From the NCBI GenBank assembly GCA_963752815.1, contig CAVVZI010000015.1:930001-994000 (forward strand): a DNA stretch of 64,000 bases, in the 5' to 3' direction. The notes under the pieces were generated by a model. That model was given only the letters and a program-made list of their open reading frames with translations, ran no database searches and was not told the origin of the DNA. The position numbers and the translations under genes are program-made. Positions 28,974-36,913 of this stretch are shown piece after piece; position 1 is the stretch's first letter; each line of letters opens with the position of its first letter. The stretch is from Sva-07 sp963752815. Lineage in GTDB: Bacteria > Actinomycetota > Acidimicrobiia > Acidimicrobiales > Ilumatobacteraceae.

Positions 28974-29876
28974 ATGACCACCTCGCAGCAACTGTCGGCG
29001 CGGGTCGCGGAGTTGATCGCCCAGCGGCGTCGCTTCGTGCAGGCGACCGTCGTGCGCGCCCAGTGCCCCACGTCGACGCGACCGGGCGACGCCGCCGTCG
29101 TGTTCCCCGACGGGACGATCGAAGGGTTCGTCGGCGGTCAGTGCGCGGAGGAGTCGGTGCGCGTCGCCGCCCTCGACGTGCTCGACAGCGGCGATTCGCT
29201 ACTCCTGCGGATCCTTCCCGACGGCACCGAGACGTTCCCGGAGACCCCCGGGGCGACCACCGTGGTCAACCCGTGCCTGTCGGGTGGGGCGATCGAGATC
29301 TTCCTCGAACCGAAGCTGCCGACGGCGCGGATCGCCGTGATCGGGGCGACGCCGATCGCCGATGCCCTGGTGCAGTTCGGCTCGTTGCTCGGCTTCTCGA
29401 TGGACCGGTCGTCCGACCCCGGTCCGGTGCTGAGCGGCGCGACAGCGGTGATCGTCGCCAGCCACGGCCGGTCGGAGGAGGTCACGATCCGTGCCGCGCT
29501 CGACGCGGGTGTCGGCTTCATCGGGCTCGTCGCCAGCCGGACCCGGGGAGCCGCGGTGCTGGCATCGCTCGATCTGAACCCCGACGAGCAGCGCATCGTG
29601 CGGAGCCCGGTCGGCCTCGACATCGGTGCGCGCACGGCCGAGGAGATCGCGCTGTCGATCCTCGCCGAGGTGGTCCGTGCCGTCCGTGTCGACGGGCTCG
29701 AAGCACCCAAGAGCGACGTCGAGCCGCCGCGCCCGACGACGGCGATCGACCCCGTGTGCGGCATGACGGTGACCATCGGTGACGACACGGCCCATCTGGT
29801 CCACGATGGCGTCACGCACTGGTTCTGCAACCCCGGTTGCCGCCAGCGCTACGCCGACGAGCTCGGCGCGGCCTGA
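28974..29876 (+). CDS. XdhC/CoxI-type maturation factor fused to a YHS domain
   Basis: This is a 300-residue protein. Residues 1-100 are an XdhC/CoxI domain (GDAAVVFPDGTIEGFVGGQCAEESV, including the conserved GGxC). Residues 110-230 are the Rossmann-like XdhC C-terminal domain (RIAVIGATPIADAL, VIVASHGRSEE, FIGLVASR). A C-terminal YHS domain follows at about 255-298 (DPVCGMTV, HWFCNPGCRQRY). XdhC family proteins load and sulfurate the Mo cofactor into enzymes of this class. YHS domains are often metal-associated, so the fusion could help deliver copper to the Mo-Cu site; that is inference. It is cotranscribed with coxL and coxD. Confidence 0.85.
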   Translation: MTTSQQLSARVAELIAQRRRFVQATVVRAQCPTSTRPGDAAVVFPDGTIEGFVGGQCAEESVRVAALDVLDSGDSLLLRILPDGTETFPETPGATTVVNPCLSGGAIEIFLEPKLPTARIAVIGATPIADALVQFGSLLGFSMDRSSDPGPVLSGATAVIVASHGRSEEVTIRAALDAGVGFIGLVASRTRGAAVLASLDLNPDEQRIVRSPVGLDIGARTAEEIALSILAEVVRAVRVDGLEAPKSDVEPPRPTTAIDPVCGMTVTIGDDTAHLVHDGVTHWFCNPGCRQRYADELGAA

Positions 29877-29878
29877 CG

Positions 29879-30772
29879 ATGGTTCCATCCGGCCTGGGGG
29901 AGATGCGCGCGGCGCTCGACGAGGTCGACTACCTCGTCGACGACGGCCTGTCGATGGCGTTGTACCTCGCGACGAAGTTGGGTCAGCCGTTGCTGCTCGA
30001 AGGTGAGCCTGGTGTCGGCAAGACGACCGCGGCCAAGGCGCTCGCCGAAGCGCTGCGCACGCCGTTGATCCGGCTGCAGTGCTACGAGGGGATCACCGCC
30101 TCCGAGGCGTTGTACGAATGGAACTATCCGCGTCAGATGCTGGCCATCCGCCTCGCCGAGGCCGCCGACGGCGACATCACCAGCGCCGACCTGTTCACGC
30201 CCGAGTTCCTGCTCGACCGGCCGCTGCTGAAGGCGATCCGGCACACCGCCGAGCGTCCGGCGGTGCTGTTGATCGACGAGATCGATCGATCCGACGACGA
30301 GTTCGAAGCGCTGCTGCTCGAGTTCCTCGGCGAGTCGTCGATCACGGTGCCCGAGCTCGGGACGTTCACCGCGCCGCGACCGCCGATCGTGATCCTCACC
30401 TCGAATCGCAGCCGCGAACTCCACGACGCCCTCAAGCGTCGCTGCTACTACCACTGGATCGACTATCCGACGGTGGAACGCGCCGCGGCGATCGTCCGCC
30501 GCCGCGTGCCGGGAGCGTCGACGCAGTTGGTCGACGCGGCGACGGCGTTCGTGTCGTCGGCGCGCAGCCTCGATCTCGACAAGCCTCCGGGGTTGGCCGA
30601 AGCGATCGACTGGGTCCACGCGCTGCACGCGCTCGGCCTCGCCGAGTTGGAACGACCGATCGCCCTGGCGACCGTCGGCTCGATCGCCAAGACGCCCGAC
30701 GACCACGCCGCGATCCGCGCCGCCATCGACGCGGGACTGCCGGCCGCCGGCGTGCCTTCGAACCTGCTGTAG
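29879..30772 (+). CDS. coxD: MoxR-type AAA+ ATPase, CoxD
   Basis: This is a 297-residue AAA+ ATPase of the MoxR family with Walker A GEPGVGKTT, Walker B LLIDEIDR, sensor ILTSNRSREL and an arginine-rich lid. In characterised carboxydotrophs CoxD works with CoxE to assemble the Cu-S part of the CO dehydrogenase site after Mo insertion. The start is the ATG at 29879, overlapping the stop of the preceding gene by a few bases. It is followed 17 bp later by coxE. Confidence 0.92.
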   Translation: MVPSGLGEMRAALDEVDYLVDDGLSMALYLATKLGQPLLLEGEPGVGKTTAAKALAEALRTPLIRLQCYEGITASEALYEWNYPRQMLAIRLAEAADGDITSADLFTPEFLLDRPLLKAIRHTAERPAVLLIDEIDRSDDEFEALLLEFLGESSITVPELGTFTAPRPPIVILTSNRSRELHDALKRRCYYHWIDYPTVERAAAIVRRRVPGASTQLVDAATAFVSSARSLDLDKPPGLAEAIDWVHALHALGLAELERPIALATVGSIAKTPDDHAAIRAAIDAGLPAAGVPSNLL

Positions 30773-30789
30773 ATGATGGGCGTGTAGCG

Positions 30790-32151
30790 GTGGGCGACGG
30801 TGGCGCGTTGTTCGCCGGTGTCGATCGGGCGGTGTTCGCCGCGGCGTTCGTCGACCGGTTGCGCCACGCCGGGATCGACGCCGCGTTCACGTCGATCGAA
30901 CGGTTCACGGCGGCGCTCGAGGTCGTCGGGCCGATCGATCTCGACGATCTGTACTGGCTGGCACGCCTGAGCTTCGTCGGGCGCCACACCCAGATCGCCG
31001 CGTTCGACGCGGTGTTCGCGGCGATCTTCGACACCGAGGCCGGGCTGTTGCCATCGGCGCGGCGCGGGCGGCAGCAACCCGAGGGTGGGTCCGACGATGA
31101 TCGACTGGTGCGGACCGGTCGAGCGTCGACGGACGATCCGACGACCGGTGGCGGAGTCCCGTGGGCGACGCTGCCATCGATCGACGCCGCACCGGACGGC
31201 AGCGCCGAACTCGATCCGCCCGACGAGTCGATCGACGACGTGGCGATCCCCGAGCTCCGACCCTCGAGTCTGGACGCGACGATCGATCGACCGTTCGACT
31301 CGCTCGACGAGGCGGAGCTCGAACGGGTCGGACGGATGCTCGAATCGTCGATCACCAGCTTTCCGCAGCGACGATCGCGCCGTCGCCGTCCGTCGAGTTC
31401 CGGCGGCGAGTTCGCGATGCGGCGCACGCTCCGTGGAGCGATGCACACGGGCGGGGAGGTGCTGCGTTTCGAACACGCGACCCGCCGGACGCAGCCGCGT
31501 CGGGTGGTGGTGGTGCTCGACGTCAGTGGCTCGATGGAGCCGTACGCCCGCGCCTACCTGCACCTCATCCGGCCGCTCGCCGCCGACCATCGGGCCGAGG
31601 TGTTCGCGTTCGCGACCGACCTGACGCGGATCACCGCGTCGGTCAGGCTGCGATCACCCGCTGACGCGATCGATCACATGAGCGCGGCCATCGGCGACCG
31701 GTTCTCCGGCACGCGTGTGGCGACGAGCCTGCGCACGCTGCTGCACCACCGCACGTGGAGCTCCACCGTGCGCGGGGCCGTCGTCGTGATCTGCTCCGAC
31801 GGCTGGGACTCCGACGATCCGGTCGAACTCGGCCGCATGATGCGCCGCCTGTCGCTGCTCGCCCATCGCGTGATCTGGGTGAACCCGCGCGCCGCGGCCG
31901 CCGGCTTCGAACCGATCGCCGGCGGGATGGCTGCCGCCCTGCCGCACTGCGATCACTTCCTCGCCGGCCACACCGCCCGCTCGATGCAGGAGGTGATCGC
32001 CGCGGTCACCTCGGTTGGGCCGCGTACGTGGCGCAACCCGCCGACGCCCGGTCACGCCAGTTCGCTGAGGACGGCGAACGCGTCGTACACGTCGACGAAG
32101 CGGGTCGTCAACGGCGAGAGCCCGAAGCGGAGCACGTCAGGGTCGCGGTAG
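30790..32151 (+). CDS. coxE: VWA-domain protein, CoxE
   Basis: This is about 453 residues from a GTG at 30790. The C-terminal half is a von Willebrand factor A domain with MIDAS motif VVVVLDVSGSMEPYARAY, RFSGTRVATSL-type Thr and VICSDGWDSDD. The N-terminal half is helical with an acidic, proline-rich linker. CoxE partners CoxD in active-site copper assembly. Its last 100 bp (from 32052) overlap the convergent kynureninase gene, and the tail residues after TSVGPRTW look atypical, so a lost stop codon or a base error near the end is possible. Confidence 0.85.
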   Translation: MGDGGALFAGVDRAVFAAAFVDRLRHAGIDAAFTSIERFTAALEVVGPIDLDDLYWLARLSFVGRHTQIAAFDAVFAAIFDTEAGLLPSARRGRQQPEGGSDDDRLVRTGRASTDDPTTGGGVPWATLPSIDAAPDGSAELDPPDESIDDVAIPELRPSSLDATIDRPFDSLDEAELERVGRMLESSITSFPQRRSRRRRPSSSGGEFAMRRTLRGAMHTGGEVLRFEHATRRTQPRRVVVVLDVSGSMEPYARAYLHLIRPLAADHRAEVFAFATDLTRITASVRLRSPADAIDHMSAAIGDRFSGTRVATSLRTLLHHRTWSSTVRGAVVVICSDGWDSDDPVELGRMMRRLSLLAHRVIWVNPRAAAAGFEPIAGGMAAALPHCDHFLAGHTARSMQEVIAAVTSVGPRTWRNPPTPGHASSLRTANASYTSTKRVVNGESPKRSTSGSR

Positions 32152-33223
32152 TCGACGATGACCTTCCGGTCGACGAGCCCGGCATGCACACGCCGAGCGT
32201 CGGGATGGCGGACGCGCGACGTGCCCGCCCCGCTTCGCCGGGTCGCGGGGCGTGTCGGTGGCGAGACCGTGGGCATCGGCGAGGTCGAGCGCGAAACCGG
32301 TGAGCGCTCGGGCCTTCGCCGCGATCGCTGCGATGCCGGCCTCGGCGGTCAGGCGGATCCCCTCGCGGGCGGCGGTCAGTCCGAGCACCGGTGGCGTGCC
32401 GTTGAGCATCCGGCCGATCCCCGGCCGCGCCTCGAACGGTCGATCCATGGCGAACTGGTCGGACTGGCCGAACCATCCCCAGATCGGCTGGACGATCCGG
32501 TCGTGCAGGTGGTCGGCCACGTACACGAACGCCGGCGCGCCCGGACCGCCGTTGAGGAACTTGTAGGTGCAGCCGGCCGCGAAGTCGACGCCGAGGGCGT
32601 GCAGATCGATGTCGAGCACACCGACCGCGTGCGACAGGTCCCAGATCGTCGTAGCACCCGACCGCTGCCGCCCGCGCGGTCTCCGCCGCCACCTCCGCGA
32701 TCTCGGCCGTGCGGTAGTCGACCATCGATCGGATCACCACGTCGACGCCGTCGAGGTCGACGATCCCGTGGCGCACCTCCCCGCCTCGCAGGCGGGCCAC
32801 ACTCTCCGCCGCGTAGCGGTCCGTCGGGAAGTCACGGTCGTCGACCGCGATCACCGGGCGGCGCGGGCCACCGACCTCGCCGCCGTTCAGGTCGAGAGCG
32901 ACGTTGATCAGCTGGAACAGCCCGACGGTGGTCGATTCGTGGACCGCGACCTCGCCGGGCCGGGCGCCGATGAGCGGTGCCAGTTCGTCACCGACGGCCA
33001 GAGTCAGGTCGAGCCATCCGTGGTCCCACCACGACGAGATGAGGTCACCGGCCCACTGCTCTTCGAGCACTCGACGGACCGCCGTCACGGTTCGACGCGG
33101 TGTGCGTCCGAGCGAGTTGCCGTCGAGGTAGATGAGGTCGGGGTCGGGGATGACGAACTCGTCACGCCAGCGGCCGAGCGGATCGTCGGCATCGAGTTGC
33201 TGGGCATCGCGGCGGTCGAACAT
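32052..33223 (-). CDS. kynU: Kynureninase (two frameshifts)
   Basis: Joined over two frameshifts this is about 389 residues of a PLP-dependent kynureninase, which cleaves kynurenine to anthranilate and alanine. Seen are DGNSLGR at the N-terminus, the PLP motif region IWDLSHAVG, and FAAGCTYKFLNGGPGAP with the Schiff-base lysine. The C-terminus is the VDYRDPDVLRFGLSPLTTRF segment. One extra base occurs near 32657-32659 (GGG for GG on the coding strand) and one near 32213. Each restores the family sequence when removed. It overlaps coxE tail to tail and lies 39 bp downstream of the ligase gene. Confidence 0.8.
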
Positions 33224-33262
33224 GTCGGGTCAGTCTCGCTGTTGGTCGCGGTGTTCGACGGT

Positions 33263-34160
33263 TCAGATCAGCTCGATGAAGCTGGCGTGGCGGACGAAAC
33301 CCTCGTTGGTGAACTCGGCGATCTCGGCGGCGCAGCGCAGCTCGGGACGGACCCACGCGGCGTCGCGGCGATAGCTGGTCGGGGGGATGGGAACGAATGG
33401 GCAGTCGGCGCTCTGCAGCGCGCGCATCCGAGCCGTGAGCGTCTCCAACATGCGGTGGTCGAACCCGGTGCCGACCCCGCCGGCGAACTTCAGCGTCCCC
33501 GTGTCGCCATCGGGCACGCCGACCAGCAGGGCACCGAACGTCGAGGAGCGGTTCCCGTCGCCGCGCGTGTAGCCCCCGATGGTCAACTCGACCCGTTGGC
33601 GGTTCTTGACCTTGCGCCAGTCCTTCGAGCGCGTGCCCGGCCGGTAGGTCGAGCCGAGCCGTTTGGCCATCACGCCCTCGAGCCCGCGCTCGCGGGTCGC
33701 TTCGAGCAGGTCCGCCCCGTTGCCGACGCTGTACGCGGACACCTGCCAGTTGTCGCCCGGTTCGACGAGCTGGTCGAGCAGGCGACGCCGGTCCTCGAAG
33801 GGGAGCGCCGATCGTGTCGGTGCCGTCCACCGAGAGCACGTCGAACACTTCGAGTACCGCCTGGCGGGCCGAACCCACGCCGCTGTTCTGCACGAGGTCG
33901 AACCGCGGCCGGCCCTCGTCGTCGAACACGACGAGTTCGGAGTCGAGGACGACCGCCGACGCGTTGACCGATGCGGCGAGCCCGGCGAACTCGGGCCAGC
34001 GAGCCGTCACGTCGTGACCGGCCGAGCTCTGCAAGCGCACGGTCCCGGCCGCGATGTGGACGATGGTGCGATAGCCGTCCCACTTGACCTCGAACGCCCA
34101 GTCGTCTCCCGCGGGCAACGAGGTCATCGTCGCTTTCATCGGGGCGACCGGGAACTTCAC
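33263..34160 (-). CDS. ATP-dependent DNA ligase, LigD/LigC-type (frameshifted)
   Basis: This is about 298 residues after joining two frames at 33800-33803, where CCCC replaces an expected CCC on the coding strand. The adenylated lysine lies at residue 26 in FEVKWDGYR. VVLDSELVVFDDEGRPRF, GLEGVMAKRLGSTYRPG and DWRKVKNRQ are nucleotidyltransferase motifs III-V. The OB-fold region then runs to SFIELI. Such ligases serve non-homologous end joining or base-excision repair; no Ku gene is in the window. The GTG start overlaps the stop of the CoA-transferase gene (GTGA), so translation is coupled. Confidence 0.82.
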
Positions 34161-35386
34161 GAGGGCGGGCGGGGGATGCGGGACGACAGGACGCCGCTCG
34201 ACTCGAGGTCGTCGAGCTTGGCATCGTCGTAACCGAGGATGTCGTGGAGCACGGTGCGGTTGTCCTCGCCGCGATACTTCGCGATGCCCGACACGGCGAC
34301 ATCGGGCGCGTCGCTGAAACGCCACGGGACGTTCGGCACCCGGATCGAACCGCCGGCGCGATCGTCGATGTCGACCACGACTCCGCGCTCGGCCGCCCAC
34401 TCCGTCTCGGTCAGCTCGCCGGGTTGGCGCACCTGTCCGACGGCGAGTTGGTGCTCGGCGAAGATCGACTCGAACGTGTCGGGGTCGGGCACCTCGGCGG
34501 CGAAGTCGCGGATGATGTCGGCAAGTGCGTCGAAGTTGGCGAGGCGGTCGGCGACATCCGTGAAGCGCGGATCGTCGACGAGGTCGTGGCGGCCCATGGC
34601 GGCGGCGAAGAGCTCGAACGTGCCGCGCTCGGCCGGATGGCCCGACACCACGAGCGACTCACCGTTGGCGACCGTCAGCACGAGGTAGTCGCCGGGACGG
34701 AAGCTCCGGATCCACTGTGGATCGTCGTCGCCCTCCCACAGCGCGTCGTGCAGGTGCTCGTTGACGTAGAGCATCGTCTCGGCCATCGAGATGTCGAGCT
34801 GCTGACCATGCCCCGAGCGCTCGCGCTGGAACAGTGCGGCGATGATCGCGGTGGCCGCCTCGACGGCGGTGTAGACGTCGGCGTGGCTGTGCGGGTCCTT
34901 CACCAGCGGGCCGCCACGGGCGTTGCCCTGCGACGCGATGATGCCGGCCTCGGCTTCGACCACCGGGGCGTACGCCCGTCGCCGCACCCACGGTCCGGTC
35001 TGCCCGTAGCCCGAGATCGAGGCATAGATCAGCCGCCGGTTGATGGCACACAACTCGTCGGCGCCGAGCCCGAGCCGTGCCATCACGCCCGGCCGGTAGT
35101 TCTCGAGGACGACGTCGGCGTGCCGCACGAGTTCGCGCACGATCTCCACCCCGCGGTCGGAGGAGAGGTCGATGCTGAGGTTGCGCTTGCCCACGTTCTG
35201 CTGCACGAAGTAGCTCGACAGTCCGTTGCGCCGCGGCGTGGCGAAGCGGGTGAGGTCGCCCGCCGGCGGCTCGATCTTGATCACCTCGGCGCCGAGATCG
35301 GTCAGCATGCGTCCGCAGTGCGGGCCCGACAGGACCCGCGTGAAGTCGAGCACGCGGATGTCGGTCAGCGGACGCGGTGCGGTCAC
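34157..35386 (-). CDS. CaiB/BaiF family CoA-transferase
   Basis: This is 409 residues from the GTG at 35386. Family III CoA-transferase signatures include LTDIRVLDFTRVLSGPHCGRML, LGAEVIKIEPPAGD, and the DVVLENYRPGVMARLGLG region. The catalytic aspartate lies in the KDPHSHADVYTAVEAATAI segment. The enzyme moves CoA between carboxylic acids; which acids is not evident. It heads a minus-strand run with the ligase and kynureninase genes. The upstream 56 bp to the plus-strand gene at 35442 must hold both promoters. Confidence 0.88.
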   Translation of the reverse strand: MTAPRPLTDIRVLDFTRVLSGPHCGRMLTDLGAEVIKIEPPAGDLTRFATPRRNGLSSYFVQQNVGKRNLSIDLSSDRGVEIVRELVRHADVVLENYRPGVMARLGLGADELCAINRRLIYASISGYGQTGPWVRRRAYAPVVEAEAGIIASQGNARGGPLVKDPHSHADVYTAVEAATAIIAALFQRERSGHGQQLDISMAETMLYVNEHLHDALWEGDDDPQWIRSFRPGDYLVLTVANGESLVVSGHPAERGTFELFAAAMGRHDLVDDPRFTDVADRLANFDALADIIRDFAAEVPDPDTFESIFAEHQLAVGQVRQPGELTETEWAAERGVVVDIDDRAGGSIRVPNVPWRFSDAPDVAVSGIAKYRGEDNRTVLHDILGYDDAKLDDLESSGVLSSRIPRPPS

Positions 35387-35441
35387 GGTTCCATCGTGGC
35401 CGATCGCGGCACGTCCCCGCCGCATCGGTCACACTGAACGG

Positions 35442-35834
35442 ATGACGCGGATGACCCGCCCGTCCGATCGAGCGCTCTGGCACGCGGTCGTCGAGACGTT
35501 GCGTGACGGCGTGCTGCCGCACGTGACCGACGAGCACGCCGCGCTGCAGACCCAACGTCTGATCGGGCTGGCGATGTACGCGCGAGACCGCGGCGACGAC
35601 CCGCAGCCCCATCGCGATCACGCGATCGAGGCGTTGATCGGCAGCGACGACCCGGCCACTGTCTTGGCGGACGCGGCCGACCCACGGCGCCCGCGGCTGC
35701 AATCGCTCCTCGTGTCGCACCTCGACGCCGACCTGGCGGTCGAGCACGTGCTGCTGGCCCACTTCGGCGACCCGGCCGTGCTCCCCACCGACACGCGTGC
35801 CGGTCCCGACCACGGGGTGCCCGGTGACTCCTGA
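35442..35834 (+). CDS. DUF6285-like protein
   Basis: This is a 130-residue helical protein from the ATG at 35442, with LWHAVVETLRDGVLPHVTDEHAALQTQRLIGL and a C-terminal LAVEHVLLAHFGD helix. The pattern and the position directly before an APH-type kinase resemble DUF6285 proteins, which often pair with such kinases. The match is from memory of the family and not tested. It overlaps the next gene by 11 bp. Confidence 0.6.
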   Translation: MTRMTRPSDRALWHAVVETLRDGVLPHVTDEHAALQTQRLIGLAMYARDRGDDPQPHRDHAIEALIGSDDPATVLADAADPRRPRLQSLLVSHLDADLAVEHVLLAHFGDPAVLPTDTRAGPDHGVPGDS

Positions 35835-36726
35835 ACAGCAGTTCCGGCTCGCCGGTTTCCTGAGCGATGCGCTCGGCCTGGCGGTCGAGTTGCGCGAGGT
35901 CGTCCGTCTGGGAACCGGCCGCAGCCGGGCGATGTACAAGCTGACGACCACGCATGGCGACCGTTTCGTGGCCCGCGTCGAGCAGGGTGGGATCTTCGGG
36001 ACGCACACGGCCGACGAGGTGCGCTGCACGACACGACTGCGTGACGCGGGTGTGCCCGTCGCTCCGGTCGTGGCCAGTGACGAGGCCGGCCACGTGCTCG
36101 GCTATCCGCTCTTCGTGATGGAGTTCGTCGAAGGTGTCGACACACCCGCGCCACCCGCGGTGGTCGATGACTTCATCCGCCAACTCGACAACCTCCATCG
36201 TCTGCCGAACGCCGGCTCGCTCGAATTGTCCGGCCGCGATCAGGTCGACGTGTGGCTCGAACGGGCGAGCGTGGTCGACCCGTCGCCGCTGCTGCTCGAG
36301 GGGGTGGCGTGGCTCCGGGCGAATCGGCCGGCGCACGCCATCGACACCGCCCCGATCCACGGCGATGCCGGCCCCGGCAACTTCGTCCACGACGGCGAAC
36401 GGGTGCTCGCCCTCACCGACTGGGAGTTCGCCCACCTGGGCGACCCGGCCGAGGACTGGGTCTACCTCGCGTCCGACAAGGGTCGTGGAGCGATGAGTCA
36501 GGACGACTGGCGCCGCCGCATCGAGCAGCTCACCGGCTGGTCCGCATCCGACGACGAGTGGCGCTACTGGGACGCCCTCAACGTGTTCAAGGGCGCCTGC
36601 GCGAACGTCACGGCGCTGCCGGTGTTCGAGCGCGGCATCACGCCGCGGCCCGACGTCCTGACGGTCGGCACCGCGTTGCACCACGTGTTCCTGAAACGGC
36701 TGGTCTCGATCGTCCACCGGGTGTAG
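35824..36726 (+). CDS. APH-type phosphotransferase (kinase-like)
   Basis: This is 300 residues from the GTG at 35824. It has the aminoglycoside/choline-kinase-like fold: a nucleotide-binding strand GTGRSRAMYKLTT, YPLFVMEFVEGVD, the Brenner-type catalytic motif PIHGDAGPGNFVHDG, and metal-binding DWEFAHLGDPAEDW. Many such enzymes act on sugars, choline or acyl substrates, so drug resistance should not be assumed. It overlaps the DUF6285-like gene and ends 13 bp before a terminator hairpin. Confidence 0.85.
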   Translation: MTPEQQFRLAGFLSDALGLAVELREVVRLGTGRSRAMYKLTTTHGDRFVARVEQGGIFGTHTADEVRCTTRLRDAGVPVAPVVASDEAGHVLGYPLFVMEFVEGVDTPAPPAVVDDFIRQLDNLHRLPNAGSLELSGRDQVDVWLERASVVDPSPLLLEGVAWLRANRPAHAIDTAPIHGDAGPGNFVHDGERVLALTDWEFAHLGDPAEDWVYLASDKGRGAMSQDDWRRRIEQLTGWSASDDEWRYWDALNVFKGACANVTALPVFERGITPRPDVLTVGTALHHVFLKRLVSIVHRV

Positions 36727-36739
36727 GTGTTGCGCGCTG

Positions 36740-36774
36740 ACCTGTCGCGTTGTGCCTGACCCCGCGCGACAGGT
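36740..36774 (+). terminator. Hairpin terminator after the phosphotransferase gene
   Basis: ACCTGTCGCG (36740-36749) pairs perfectly with CGCGACAGGT (36765-36774) around a 15-nt loop. It lies 13 bp past the stop of the phosphotransferase gene. No long T run follows, as is common in high-GC actinobacteria. Confidence 0.65.
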
Positions 36775-36913
36775 TGACCCTTCGTGAGATGTTGGCCACT
36801 TTCGGCGGTAGGGTGGGCGTCACGCTGGTCGACCCCCCGACCGGTGAGTGCATCTCGGAATTTCTCTGCTCCGGTCGTTGCGCTGTTGAGCTGAAATCCA
36901 AGGAGTACGAGAA

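Noticed and set aside
26444..29071. An 875-codon open frame on the minus strand
   Set aside because: It lies exactly antisense to coxS and coxL, has no family motifs, and is explained by high GC codon bias.
35824..36726. The APH-type kinase as an aminoglycoside resistance gene
   Set aside because: Only general kinase-fold motifs are seen, it pairs with a DUF6285-like gene, and there are no mobile-element signs. A metabolic kinase is more likely.
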